From the NCBI GenBank assembly GCA_046329235.1, contig JAXLVA010000001.1, forward strand, positions 3,162,001 to 3,226,000: a DNA stretch of 64,000 nt, in the 5' to 3' direction. The position numbers and the translations under genes are program-made. This DNA is from JALONH01 sp046329235. GTDB lineage: Bacteria; Bacteroidota; Bacteroidia; Cytophagales; Cytophagaceae. The notes below the pieces were generated by a model, which saw nothing but the letters and a program-made list of their open reading frames with translations, did not search any database and had not been told where the DNA came from. This document shows positions 1-8,260 of this stretch, piece after piece. Position 1 is the stretch's first letter; the number at the start of each line of letters is the position of its first letter.

Positions 1-867
1 GATAGGATAGATGGTTGCTTTGTTAGATTTTACAACAATTTGCGCTTCCGGTGATGAACCGAAGATGCGGAAGGAGCCGTAATCGAAATAGAATAAATAC
101 GGAGAAGGGTTAATAGAACGTAAACTGCGGTATACATTAAAATCATCCCCACTATATTGACGTGAAAAACGTCTGGAAAGTACAATTTGGAATACATCTC
201 CTCGGCGACAGTGTTCTTTTCCTTTTTGAAGAACTTTTAAAAATTCTTCATCCGTGAAATTGGATTCTTCTCTGTCTTGTAGGGAGAATTGGTAAGTCGC
301 GTAATTTTTATTTTGGATATAACCAATTAATTGATCGATAGAAGAACTATCATTGTTTATACCTTCGTTCGGGCAGTTATCAATAATGGTTAGTTCATTA
401 TTGAAATGGTTAAAAACTAAAATAAAGCGATATACGTGATATTGTAGATCCGGAATTTTGCGGTAATCGGTTTCAAAAGTTTTAATGTCGATGTCTTCGA
501 AATAGCGCACCGCATCGTAACTAGTATATCCAAACATACCACTGTTTAGGAACGGGAATTCGCTAGGTTCTACTTGAAATTGCTTGGCAAAAGAAGTTAA
601 AACCGTAGGAACGTTTGCTTCAGAGGCATTTTCTTCTTTTTTAGTACCATCCGGGTAATATCTGGAAAGGATTCCATCTTCAATTTTAATTCCGGCAATC
701 GGGTGGCAACAGATATAGGAGAAGATATCTTCATTTCCGTGGTAATCGGAACTTTCAAGTAAGATGGTAAGTGGGAATTTGTCACGTAGTTGTAAATACA
801 TACTTACCGGAGTAGCCACATCGGCAAGGAGTTTACGATACGTAGTACTAAATGTATATTTTTTCAT
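1..867 (-). CDS. trpE: Anthranilate synthase component I, N-terminal part (runs off the left edge)
   Basis: The open frame reads leftward from an ATG at 865-867 to the window edge with no stop, giving 289 residues. TrpE with TrpG converts chorismate and glutamine to anthranilate, the first step of tryptophan synthesis, in the cytoplasm. Near residue 36 is LLESSD, the N-terminal motif that binds feedback tryptophan in TrpE and helps separate it from PabB. Further in, GDVFQIVLSRRFSR and NPSPYLFYFDYG match the start of the chorismate-binding domain; the catalytic C-terminus lies outside the window. The gene is preceded by a Trp-rich leader peptide and an attenuator (892-1015), which independently supports the trp assignment. 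trpG and trpD probably follow to the left (inference). Confidence 0.93.
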   Translation of the reverse strand, partial: MKKYTFSTTYRKLLADVATPVSMYLQLRDKFPLTILLESSDYHGNEDIFSYICCHPIAGIKIEDGILSRYYPDGTKKEENASEANVPTVLTSFAKQFQVEPSEFPFLNSGMFGYTSYDAVRYFEDIDIKTFETDYRKIPDLQYHVYRFILVFNHFNNELTIIDNCPNEGINNDSSSIDQLIGYIQNKNYATYQFSLQDREESNFTDEEFLKVLQKGKEHCRRGDVFQIVLSRRFSRQYSGDDFNVYRSLRSINPSPYLFYFDYGSFRIFGSSPEAQIVVKSNKATIYPI

Positions 868-891
868 AAATGTAAATTCGATATAAAGAAA

Positions 892-917
892 AAGGCTTGC
901 CGTGAACAGCAAGCCTT
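892..917 (-). terminator. trp attenuator terminator hairpin (regions 3:4)
   Basis: Read on the minus strand, a perfect 9-bp stem (909-917 with 892-900) encloses an 8-base loop at 901-908 and is followed at once by a T-rich run (891-885). This is an intrinsic terminator 25 bases before the trpE start. Its loop is exactly complementary to 951-958 (TGTTCACG on the plus strand), so an upstream segment can pair with it instead and abolish termination. Confidence 0.88.
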
Positions 918-950
918 ATAGAAATGATTTAATAGGTACTTATGCAATAG

Positions 951-977
951 TGTTCACGAAACGGATATTATTTCGTG
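951..977 (-). promoter_or_regulatory. trp leader anti-terminator/protector segment (regions 1 and 2)
   Basis: On the minus-strand transcript, region 1 (977-971, CACGAAA) pairs perfectly with region 2 (961-955, TTTCGTG) over 7 bp, and the leader stop codon lies in the loop. Region 2 can alternatively pair through 958-951 with the loop of the terminator (908-901), 8 bp. These exclusive pairings are the classical 1:2 / 2:3 / 3:4 layout. A ribosome stalled on the two Trp codons (980-985) would cover region 1, free region 2 and allow read-through into trpE. Confidence 0.85.
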
Positions 978-1015
978 CGCCACCAAGTTAAATATGTACT
1001 TACTATAAATTTCAT
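968..1015 (-). CDS. trpL: trp operon leader peptide, 15 residues
   Basis: A short frame, ATG at 1013-1015 and TAA at 968-970, encodes MKFIVSTYLTWWRTK, with tandem Trp codons at 980-985. Trp is the rarest residue in proteins, so two adjacent Trp codons in a 15-codon frame just upstream of trpE and of alternative hairpins identify it as a regulatory leader peptide. Translation senses charged tRNA-Trp. A good promoter ends only about 5 bases before the ATG, so the transcript probably starts at or very near the start codon and may be translated as a leaderless message (inference). Too short for ordinary gene callers. Confidence 0.88.
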   Translation of the reverse strand: MKFIVSTYLTWWRTK

Positions 1016-1020
1016 GATTG

Positions 1021-1051
1021 CAAATTTAAAAGGGAAATTTAAAAAAACAAA
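1021..1051 (-). promoter_or_regulatory. trp operon promoter, Bacteroidota type
   Basis: On the minus strand TTTG (1051-1048) is followed after exactly 19 bases by TAAATTTG (1028-1021), matching the phylum consensus TTTG-N19/20-TAnnTTTG. It would start transcription within a few bases of the trpL ATG. Confidence 0.75.
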
Positions 1052-1055
1052 TTAA

Positions 1056-1063
1056 TATCTTTG
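1056..1063 (+). promoter_or_regulatory. Possible -7 element of lysA
   Basis: TATCTTTG fits TAnnTTTG and lies 26 bases before the lysA ATG. No good TTTG partner is seen at the expected distance. It lies within 35 bases of the divergent trp promoter, so the two could interfere. Confidence 0.4.
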
Positions 1064-1089
1064 GGGCATTAAATGCCGACAAAAAAAAC

Positions 1090-2322
1090 ATGGAATTAAG
1101 CAACGGAAGCTATCATTTACAGGGAATTTCATTCGAAAATCTAGCCCAAGAGTTTGGAACACCTTTATATATATATAATGGGGCAAAGATTGTTTCCCAG
1201 TACGAGAGATTGAAAAATGCGTTTACAGGCGTGCCTGTGCGAATTAAATATGCTGCAAAGGCATTAACTAATCAAGCTGTATTAGAATTATTGCAACGCC
1301 AAGGTGCGGGGGTAGATGTAGTATCTATTCAGGAAGTTCAATTGGCATTAAAAGCCGGTTTTACTATTAAGGATATAATGTTCACTCCTAATTGTGTGGA
1401 TTTCTCTGAAATTGAAACAGCGGTAGAGTTAGGAGTTCAAATAAACATTGACAATTTGCCATTTTTGAAAAAAATTGGTGAAAAGTACGGTAACACGGTT
1501 CCTTGTTGTGTGCGTGTGAATCCACATATCGATGCAGGTGGTAACGTAAAAATCATGACCGGACACCGCGGCTCTAAATTTGGGATTTCTATTGAACAAA
1601 TAGGAGAGGTGTACGAAATCGTAGATCAATATCAGATTAAAGTAAACGGTGTGCACGTTCACAGTGGATCTGATTTTAAGGATGCCGATGCTTTTGTAAA
1701 AGCTGCGGAAGTAGTTTATTCGATTGCTATGCAGTTTAGCGAATTGACGTTCCTTGATTTTGGAAGTGGTTTTAAAGTTGCCTACAAAGAAGGTGACTAC
1801 GTTACCAACATTGAAGAGTTAGGAAAGAAAATGACGGATTCTTTCCGTACGTTCTGCTCTACGTATGGCAAATCATTAGAAATTTGGTTTGAACCGGGTA
1901 AATTTTTAGTAAGTGAGTCCGGATATCTATTAACACAATGTACGGTGATAAAAGAAACACCTGCATGCACCTTCATTGGTGTGAATTCAGGTTTAAATCA
2001 CTTAATACGTCCGATGATGTATAGCGCTTATCATGATATTATCAACGTAAGCAATCCTAACGGAGAGAAAAAAGAATACAATGTAGTTGGCTATATATGC
2101 GAAACAGACACGTTTGGGCAAGAATTACAAATTGCAGAAGCAAAGCAAGGTGATTTAATTGTAATGAAGAATGCAGGAGCGTATGGTTTTAGTATGAGTT
2201 CTAATTATAACTCACGTTTTAGACCAGCAGAGGTGTTAATTTATAATGGCAAAGCACATTTAGTTCGTAAAAGAGAAACAATGGAAGACCTCTTAAAGAA
2301 CCAAGTTTCGATGGTTTGGTAA
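1090..2322 (+). CDS. lysA: Diaminopimelate decarboxylase
   Basis: A 410-residue PLP enzyme that decarboxylates meso-diaminopimelate to L-lysine, the last step of lysine synthesis, in the cytoplasm. The N-terminal alanine-racemase-like barrel carries the PLP lysine in KYAAKA (Lys57) and the conserved HVHSGSD segment near residue 190. EPGKFLV near 280 and CETDTFG near 345 are substrate/PLP-contacting motifs of group IV decarboxylases; Cys-Glu in the latter is the active-site pair. The length is normal for LysA. It is divergent from the trp leader and followed by a strong terminator at 2402-2446, so it is probably monocistronic. The ATG at 1090 is the only sensible start. Confidence 0.95.
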   Translation: MELSNGSYHLQGISFENLAQEFGTPLYIYNGAKIVSQYERLKNAFTGVPVRIKYAAKALTNQAVLELLQRQGAGVDVVSIQEVQLALKAGFTIKDIMFTPNCVDFSEIETAVELGVQINIDNLPFLKKIGEKYGNTVPCCVRVNPHIDAGGNVKIMTGHRGSKFGISIEQIGEVYEIVDQYQIKVNGVHVHSGSDFKDADAFVKAAEVVYSIAMQFSELTFLDFGSGFKVAYKEGDYVTNIEELGKKMTDSFRTFCSTYGKSLEIWFEPGKFLVSESGYLLTQCTVIKETPACTFIGVNSGLNHLIRPMMYSAYHDIINVSNPNGEKKEYNVVGYICETDTFGQELQIAEAKQGDLIVMKNAGAYGFSMSSNYNSRFRPAEVLIYNGKAHLVRKRETMEDLLKNQVSMVW

Positions 2323-2401
2323 TGGTGGAGGAAAAATTTTTTCACTTTTTAAAAAATATTTTTTGGGCTTAACGAACCGAAAAATAAGAACAAAAAAACA
2401 C

Positions 2402-2446
2402 AAAAAGCATCGTAAGGGATTTAATAAACCTTGCGATGCTTTTTTG
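2402..2446 (+). terminator. Intrinsic terminator after lysA
   Basis: AAAAAGCATCGTAAGG (2402-2417) pairs with CCTTGCGATGCTTTTTT (2429-2445) with one mismatch. A-run and T-run flank the stem, so it could work in both directions. Confidence 0.85.
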
Positions 2447-2448
2447 TT

Positions 2449-2704
2449 ATACTTCTGTAAGCCTTTATTCATGCATGATTCAAGAGGTCATGTGTTTTTA
2501 GTAAATCAACGATAGAATGCTTAAGTAAATTTTAGTAGGAAAGGACAACCTTTTAAATCGGGAGACGTACCACACTTTGGAGTGACATAAAAAAAATTAT
2601 GGTATTTGGAAGTTTAAATTTAATTATATATAATTGTTTATAATTTTAAGTCAAGTATTTTTTATCTAGTATTTATTTAATTACAAAAAAGGAGGATTAC
2701 ACTC
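2449..2704. other. AT-rich intergenic region upstream of the histone-like gene
   Basis: About 250 bases with no coding frame and no clear hairpin. It must hold the promoter of the histone-like gene, but no convincing TAnnTTTG/TTTG pair is visible. The last 80 bases are very AT-rich and end in an unusually strong Shine-Dalgarno. Confidence 0.5.
2690..2697 (+). promoter_or_regulatory. Strong Shine-Dalgarno of the histone-like gene
   Basis: AAAGGAGG lies about 9 bases before the ATG at 2705. Almost no other gene in this window has a recognisable Shine-Dalgarno, as usual for Bacteroidota, so this suggests unusually strong, canonical initiation for this gene. Confidence 0.6.
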
Positions 2705-2929
2705 ATGGCAAAAGCTAAAGCTTCCGCTAAGAAACCTGCAGCTAAGAAAGTTGCAAAGAAAGCTGTTAAAAAAGCTGCTAAGAAAGTAGCTAAAAAAGCA
2801 GTAAAAAAAGTAGCTAAAAAAGCAGCGGTTAAAAAACCAGCAGCTAAAAAAGTAGCAAAGAAAGCAGCTAAGAAAGCTGTTAAGAAGGCTGCTAAAAAAG
2901 TAGCTAAAAAAGCTGCTAAGAAAGCTTAA
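2705..2929 (+). CDS. Histone H1-like Lys/Ala-rich DNA-binding protein
   Basis: 74 residues made almost only of Lys, Ala and Val, with two Pro, in repeats of the type AAKKVAKKAVKK. This resembles the C-terminal tail of eukaryotic H1 and bacterial Hc1-like proteins. Such proteins bind DNA non-specifically through charge and are thought to condense or organise the nucleoid. There is no folded domain. The repetitive DNA (short AAAGCWGCT-like units) makes length variation by slippage likely. It has its own strong ribosome binding site and terminator, so it is monocistronic. The class is clear; the exact biological role is inferred from composition. Confidence 0.85.
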   Translation: MAKAKASAKKPAAKKVAKKAVKKAAKKVAKKAVKKVAKKAAVKKPAAKKVAKKAAKKAVKKAAKKVAKKAAKKA

Positions 2930-2954
2930 TTAGGTTTCTTTAATGAAATTTAAG

Positions 2955-2986
2955 ACCCCGAAGTGTAGCACTTCGGGGTTTTTTTA
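2955..2986 (+). terminator. Intrinsic terminator after the histone-like gene
   Basis: Perfect 11-bp stem ACCCCGAAGTG/CACTTCGGGGT (2955-2965 with 2969-2979), 3-base loop, then a run of T. Confidence 0.93.
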
Positions 2987-3019
2987 TGAATAAAAAGTAA
3001 ATAGAATATACTGAGGGGA

Positions 3020-3463
3020 ATGAAAAATAAACTAATTGAGGCCTTAGAAGCATTATTGAATCAAAAGATTGGTTTGTTAAAAAATGAATTGGTTCAAGTG
3101 CAAGCATCCGCGAATGAGGAAACCAAAAGTAGTGCCGGTGACAAATATGAAACCGGTAGAGCTATGGCTCAATTGGAAATTGAGCGATTAACCAAAAGTT
3201 TAGCCGATCAAGAATCCTTGCAGAAACAATTACAAAAGGCAAAAAATAATGAATCCGGCACTTTAGTAAGCACCGGATCCTTAGTATCAACTTCAGTTGG
3301 TATATATTATATAGCTGTTAGTATAGGAATTGTTACGATAGAGCAGAATAAGATTATGTGTATTTCAGCTGAATCTCCTATTGGTAAACTTTTAATTGGT
3401 AAATCTGTTGGCCAGTCTATTGAATGGAATAAACAAAGTATGACCATTACTGCAATTGAGTAA
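3020..3463 (+). CDS. GreA/GreB-like transcription elongation factor family protein
   Basis: 147 residues. The N-terminal ~85 residues are charged and probably form the coiled-coil finger (KYETGRAMAQLEIERL is typical), and the C-terminal ~60 residues look like the GreA/GreB C-terminal beta domain that binds the rim of the RNA polymerase secondary channel (SPIGKLLIGKSVGQ). Classical Gre factors rescue backtracked polymerase by stimulating transcript cleavage using acidic residues at the coiled-coil tip; whether this version is cleavage-competent cannot be told. Bacteroidota carry several such short Gre-like paralogues. The ATG at 3020 follows a GAGGGG-like site. The stop lies 3 bases from the convergent efflux operon. 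Confidence 0.65.
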   Translation: MKNKLIEALEALLNQKIGLLKNELVQVQASANEETKSSAGDKYETGRAMAQLEIERLTKSLADQESLQKQLQKAKNNESGTLVSTGSLVSTSVGIYYIAVSIGIVTIEQNKIMCISAESPIGKLLIGKSVGQSIEWNKQSMTITAIE

Positions 3464-3466
3464 AGA

Positions 3467-4606
3467 CTACTCTTCTTCTTCACTATTTAACATAACAGAT
3501 AATAAGGTAAAGGCTCCCTTCGTCACTATTGGCACACCTGTATATTTTTCCGGCAGGTGCACTTCTGTCCATCCTTCTGAACTTAATCCTGTACGTACTT
3601 CTACGGGTTCATAGATAATATTATCTGCTTCTTTTTTACTTTCAATAAACACTACTGACTTGCCGTCCATTTGTACAATAGCATCTTGTGGAAGGGCTTG
3701 TACTTTAGTAGAAGCTACGATGATATTTCCTTGTACATACATATTAGGTAGTAATGTAGGGTCGTCTTTGACTAAATGTCCATGAATACGAATGGTTCTG
3801 TCTGCCTGTATCGTACGCTGAATAAGGAATACAGAGGCTTTGTATTCTTTACTGTCATTGTTCATTAGGTGGAAGGAAATAGGTTGACCTTCTTTTATTT
3901 TATCTATGTCCTTTTCATAAATATAAAGCTCTACATGTAAGTGGGCTGTATTGATGATTTCGCATAACACATCCTGAGGACCTACGTATTTGCCGATGTT
4001 CACATTCAGTGTACTTACGAAACCATTTTCAGGTGAACGAATGATTGCGGTAGAACTTAAATTTTCAGCACTCACTTTATCCGCATCTATTCCAATCATC
4101 TTTAAACGGGCTTGTAAGTCGGCAATCTGTGCTTTTGCAGTTAAATAATTTGCTTGAGCTTCTTGGTAGGCTTGCGCAGCAGCTATGTTCTGATTGTACA
4201 GCGTTTCTTGTCGTTCGTATTCTAGTTCTAAGTATTTCAACTTACTTTTTGTTTCTAAGTACGTACGTTGTAACTGTATAAATTCAGGGTTTTCTATCGT
4301 GAATAACACTTCTCCTTTTTTTACACGCATACCTTGAAGCAAGTCTGTCTTTTTAACATATCCGCCCATGACAGCACTGATGGTAACTAGGTTTTGTGGT
4401 GGTACATCTAATTTCCCACTTGCTTTGATATTGCCTTTTAGTTCTTTCTCCTCGGAGTGACCTGCAATAATGCCGGCAGAAGCTACTTGTTGTTTGGTTA
4501 GGGTTACCATACCGGTTTCTGTAGGTTCTTGACTTATTTCTTCCTGCTTTGATTGACAAGCGTTAATCAGTAGCAGAAGGGTTATATATATAATTAGCTT
4601 TTTCAT
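3467..4606 (-). CDS. Periplasmic adaptor subunit of heavy-metal RND efflux pump (CusB/CzcB type)
   Basis: 379 residues with a lipoprotein signal (LLLINAC, Cys17), so anchored to the inner membrane facing the periplasm. After it come the barrel-sandwich half-motifs (GGYVKKTDLLQGMRVKKGEV), a helical hairpin with heptad-like pattern around residues 110-165, the second lipoyl half (RSPENGFVSTLNVNIGKYV) and beta-barrel/membrane-proximal domains. It links the RND pump to an outer-membrane channel. Its ATG overlaps the stop of the pump gene (4603-4606), so they are translationally coupled. Metal specificity cannot be read from the adaptor. Confidence 0.9.
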   Translation of the reverse strand: MKKLIIYITLLLLINACQSKQEEISQEPTETGMVTLTKQQVASAGIIAGHSEEKELKGNIKASGKLDVPPQNLVTISAVMGGYVKKTDLLQGMRVKKGEVLFTIENPEFIQLQRTYLETKSKLKYLELEYERQETLYNQNIAAAQAYQEAQANYLTAKAQIADLQARLKMIGIDADKVSAENLSSTAIIRSPENGFVSTLNVNIGKYVGPQDVLCEIINTAHLHVELYIYEKDIDKIKEGQPISFHLMNNDSKEYKASVFLIQRTIQADRTIRIHGHLVKDDPTLLPNMYVQGNIIVASTKVQALPQDAIVQMDGKSVVFIESKKEADNIIYEPVEVRTGLSSEGWTEVHLPEKYTGVPIVTKGAFTLLSVMLNSEEEE

Positions 4607-7600
4607 TTTTCTGATGAGTTATTTTTTTCTACAAAAGAGTATAATATCGGGAGTATAAATAAGGTTAGGAGGGTGGCACTAATTAATCCGCCAACCACTA
4701 CGGATGCTAAAGGTTTTTGAACTTCAGCTCCGGCACCTTGGGAGAGAGCCATAGGTAAAAAACCTAAAGAGGCTACCATAGCAGTCATCAATACCGGTCG
4801 AAGTCGGACATCACAACCTCGTTTTATTATTTCCATTACATCTGTAATACCTTCTTCTTTTCGTTGACGGTTAAATTCACCTATCAAAACGATACCATTA
4901 AGTACCGCCACACCAAAGAGTGCAATAAATCCAACTCCGGCAGAAATACTGAAAGGCATATCTCTTCCCCATAACATGAAGACTCCGCCAATAGATGCTA
5001 ATGGAATGGCTGTAAAGATTAAGACCGATTGTTTAAGTGAATGGAATGTAAAATATAGAAGCACAAAGATGAGTAGTAGTGCTATAGGTACAGCTACACT
5101 TAATCGTTGTTTGGCTTGCACTAAATTTTCAAATTGTCCGCCATAAGTCAGGTGATAGCCTGGTGGTAGGAACAATTGCTCGTTCAATTTATCTTGAATT
5201 TCTAACACTACAGATTCAACATCCCGATCACGAACGTTAAAGGCAATAATCATTCTACGCTTGGTGTCATCTCGTTGAATTTGATTGGGACCGTTTTGCA
5301 TGGTAATGTCCGCAACTTGTGCTAGAGGTATGATACCATGTTGCGGGGTAGTTAAATACAGCTGCTTTACGTCATCTAAGGATTGCCTTACTTTTTCATC
5401 TAAGCGAATGACCATATCAAAACGTTTTTCGTCTTCATATACTTGCCCGGCAATTTCTCCGGCAAAGGCTGTACGGACTAAAGTGTTGGCATCTTCTATA
5501 CTTATACCAAATCGAGATAGCTGATCCCTTCTATATTGAACCACTATTTGCGGAAGCCCAACGATTTTTTCTTCGTAGAGATCTTTTACTCCGTGAACCG
5601 GAGCTATGATACCGCTTATCTGATGACCTATTCTGGCGAGTTCATCCAAGTTATCGCCATATAATTTAATCGCCACATCTTGTTTGGCACCCGTCATCAA
5701 TTCATTAAAACGCATTTGAATGGGTTGTTGGAAGCTAAATAAAGTGCCGGGTAAGTTTTCTTCTAACAATTGTTGCATACGATTTGCCAAATCGGTTTTA
5801 TCATCGGTAGTGGTCCATTCCTCACGGTCTTTTAAAATCACCATTAGATCACAAGCTTCCATGGGCATGGGATCAGTAGGGATTTCCGCCGTACCAATTT
5901 TACCTACGACTTCTTTTACTTCCGGAAAATGTTTTTTGAGTAAGTCTGCAGCTTTATCTGTGACTTCGATTGTTTGTGACATGGAACTGCCGGGTAGTAA
6001 TCGTACCTCCACTGCAAAATCGCCTTCGTCTAAACTTGGAATAAATTCTCCTCCCAATTGCATGAATAGCCAAGAACTACCAATAAACAAAGTAAGAATA
6101 GAGCCTAGCCAAATTTTACGATGTTCTAACGCATGGGTTAAAATTGGTTTATACCAATTACGAACACGATTGACTAGTTTGTCGGAGAAAGTTTCATGAT
6201 CGGTAATTTGTTTGGATAATAACAAAGAACTCATCATGGGTACATAAGTAAGGGAAAGTATAAATGCTCCTAGTATGGCAAAACTTACTGTTTGTGCCAT
6301 AGGCTTAAACATCTTTCCTTCGATACCTACTAGTGCAAGAATTGGTAAATACACGATAAGAATAATAATCTCTCCGAATGCGGCTGTCTTACGAATTCCT
6401 ACTGCAGAATCGTACACAGCTTCGTCCATTTGTTTGGCATTGAGTCGTTGTCCACTAAAACGATGAAGGTGATGAAGCGTGGCTTCAACAATAATAACGG
6501 CTCCATCCACAATAAGCCCGAAATCGATGGCTCCTAACGACATTAAGTTTCCGGATACACCAAAGAGATTCATCATGGATACAGCAAACAGCATGGCTAA
6601 AGGAATGACAGAAGCAACTATGAGCCCTGCTCTGAAATTTCCTAATAACACAACTAATACAAAAATGACGATTAATGCTCCTTCTAATAAGTTACTAGTT
6701 ACAGTATGGATAGCTCTGTCAACTAGTTTGCTTCGGTCAAGAAATGCTTCAATCACTAAACCCTCCGGTAATGATTTTTGTATAGTCTCCATTCTAGCTT
6801 TGACCAATGAAATTACTTCTGCGGAGTTTTCACCTTTCAACATAAGTACGATAGCTCCTACTACTTCCCCTTCCTGATTATAAGTCATAGCACCGTAACG
6901 GATGGCATGTCCGTAGCGTACTTCACTCACATCGGATACTAAAATAGGATTGCCAATATCATTTTGTTTCACTACCATGGCACCTATGGACTCTAATGAA
7001 GTAGCTAAACCTTCTGTTCTTATCATCCACACGTTGGGCTGTTTATCAATGTAAGCGCCCCCGGTATTTTGATTATTTTTTTCTACGGCATTATATACGT
7101 CCGCAACGGTAACCCCCATACTACGTAAGCGATCCGGTTGAATAGCTATTTCATACTGTTTCACATAACCACCAAAACTGGAAACGTCGGCTACTCCTTT
7201 GGTGCCTAATAATTGACGTCGTACCAACCAATCTTGTATGGTGCGTAAATCAGTAGCATTGTATTTTTCTTCGTAACCTTTTTTTGGTCGAATGATGTAT
7301 TGATAGATTTCACTTAAACCTGTAGAAACAGGCGCTAATTCCGGCACACCTATTCCGGCAGGAATATCTTGTTGTGCTTGTTGAATACGCTCGTTCACCT
7401 GTTGACGTGCCCAATACACATCTGTTTCTTCAGTGAAAACAATCGTGATAACAGATAATCCAAAACGAGAGATGGAACGAATTTCAGTTTGTCCCGGAAT
7501 ACTTGCTAAGCGTAATTCAATCGGGAAAGTAATGAGGCGTTCTACATCCGGCGCCGCTAACGTAGGGCTATAGGTGATAACTTGTACCTGATTATTGGTA

Positions 7601-7725
7601 ATGTCGGGTACGGCATCAATAGGTAATTTGGTCAGCGACCAAGAACCCCATATTAATAAGGCTAAGGTAAATAACCCTATAATAATTTTATTGTGTATAG
7701 AGAAATAAAGAATGCGGTCAAGCAT
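4603..7725 (-). CDS. Heavy-metal efflux RND transporter, CzcA/CusA family
   Basis: 1040-residue inner-membrane proton-driven pump with the usual 12 membrane segments and two large periplasmic loops. TM4 carries DFGLIVDGAVIIVE, the acidic DFG...DG...E pattern seen in divalent-cation (Co/Zn/Cd) HME-RND pumps such as CzcA and unlike the A/M-rich pattern of the Cu/Ag pump CusA, so divalent cation export is more likely than copper (inference). The order is unknown His-rich gene, pump, adaptor on one strand. An outer-membrane TolC-like factor, usual in such operons, is absent here and must come from elsewhere. Confidence 0.93.
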   Translation of the reverse strand: MLDRILYFSIHNKIIIGLFTLALLIWGSWSLTKLPIDAVPDITNNQVQVITYSPTLAAPDVERLITFPIELRLASIPGQTEIRSISRFGLSVITIVFTEETDVYWARQQVNERIQQAQQDIPAGIGVPELAPVSTGLSEIYQYIIRPKKGYEEKYNATDLRTIQDWLVRRQLLGTKGVADVSSFGGYVKQYEIAIQPDRLRSMGVTVADVYNAVEKNNQNTGGAYIDKQPNVWMIRTEGLATSLESIGAMVVKQNDIGNPILVSDVSEVRYGHAIRYGAMTYNQEGEVVGAIVLMLKGENSAEVISLVKARMETIQKSLPEGLVIEAFLDRSKLVDRAIHTVTSNLLEGALIVIFVLVVLLGNFRAGLIVASVIPLAMLFAVSMMNLFGVSGNLMSLGAIDFGLIVDGAVIIVEATLHHLHRFSGQRLNAKQMDEAVYDSAVGIRKTAAFGEIIILIVYLPILALVGIEGKMFKPMAQTVSFAILGAFILSLTYVPMMSSLLLSKQITDHETFSDKLVNRVRNWYKPILTHALEHRKIWLGSILTLFIGSSWLFMQLGGEFIPSLDEGDFAVEVRLLPGSSMSQTIEVTDKAADLLKKHFPEVKEVVGKIGTAEIPTDPMPMEACDLMVILKDREEWTTTDDKTDLANRMQQLLEENLPGTLFSFQQPIQMRFNELMTGAKQDVAIKLYGDNLDELARIGHQISGIIAPVHGVKDLYEEKIVGLPQIVVQYRRDQLSRFGISIEDANTLVRTAFAGEIAGQVYEDEKRFDMVIRLDEKVRQSLDDVKQLYLTTPQHGIIPLAQVADITMQNGPNQIQRDDTKRRMIIAFNVRDRDVESVVLEIQDKLNEQLFLPPGYHLTYGGQFENLVQAKQRLSVAVPIALLLIFVLLYFTFHSLKQSVLIFTAIPLASIGGVFMLWGRDMPFSISAGVGFIALFGVAVLNGIVLIGEFNRQRKEEGITDVMEIIKRGCDVRLRPVLMTAMVASLGFLPMALSQGAGAEVQKPLASVVVGGLISATLLTLFILPILYSFVEKNNSSEK

Positions 7726-7790
7726 AGTAGTAACAATGGTTCAACGTGATACAATCTCTTTTTCTTTAAAGAGAATAAAAGAAACGGAAC

Positions 7791-8147
7791 TTATACTATG
7801 CGAGGTGGTTGCCAAACGCCGGATGGACGGGTAATAGGCTTTTCTATAGAATAAAAAGTAGTATTCATTTCGGATATATTATCTATATCGGAAGATGGAA
7901 TAATTAAAAAAGGAATCGTAAAATAATAAGTTAAATGCTGATGATGAGAACAATCTTTGAATGGTAATTCATGATGTTCTTGATCAGAAGTATTTTCTTG
8001 GTAATGCTCTTGTAAAAATTCAACGAAGCTGATTTTTTCAACAGTAACATGTTGATGATAGTGTGCCAATAGTGCAGGAATTTTTAGTAATTCCGAAGAT
8101 TCCGGAAAAACTAAAAGTGCTAAACATATGGCTAACCAACGATACAT
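7791..8147 (-). CDS. Small His-rich exported protein leading the metal-efflux operon
   Basis: 118 residues with an N-terminal hydrophobic segment (YRWLAICLALLVFP). The middle is rich in His and acid (HYHQH, QEHHELPFKDCSHHQH), suggesting periplasmic metal binding or sensing. The C-terminus ends in GVWQPPRI, an ending I recognise from small unannotated proteins that precede HME-RND operons in Bacteroidota. It lies 65 bases upstream of the pump on the same strand and is probably cotranscribed. Function is unknown; metal binding is inference from composition and position. Confidence 0.7.
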   Translation of the reverse strand: MYRWLAICLALLVFPESSELLKIPALLAHYHQHVTVEKISFVEFLQEHYQENTSDQEHHELPFKDCSHHQHLTYYFTIPFLIIPSSDIDNISEMNTTFYSIEKPITRPSGVWQPPRIV

Positions 8148-8260
8148 TAGTGAAAGTTAGGAGAAAAGAAGCAATTTTACAAATAAGAAAAGTAGCTTTA
8201 GAGGTTTAAGAAATAAAATATTTGAATTACTCGTATTGACAATAATTCCCAAACACGTTT

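Noticed and set aside
597..785. 62-residue minus-strand frame at the left edge
   Set aside because: It is a different frame inside trpE, whose full frame runs off the window; trpE is supported by motifs and the attenuator.
4353..4559. 68-residue frame overlapping the adaptor gene
   Set aside because: Alternate frame of the adaptor; Arg/Thr/Ser-rich, no motif.
5285..6877. Several 60-160-residue plus-strand frames inside the RND pump gene
   Set aside because: All lie antisense to a well-conserved gene and lack recognisable features.
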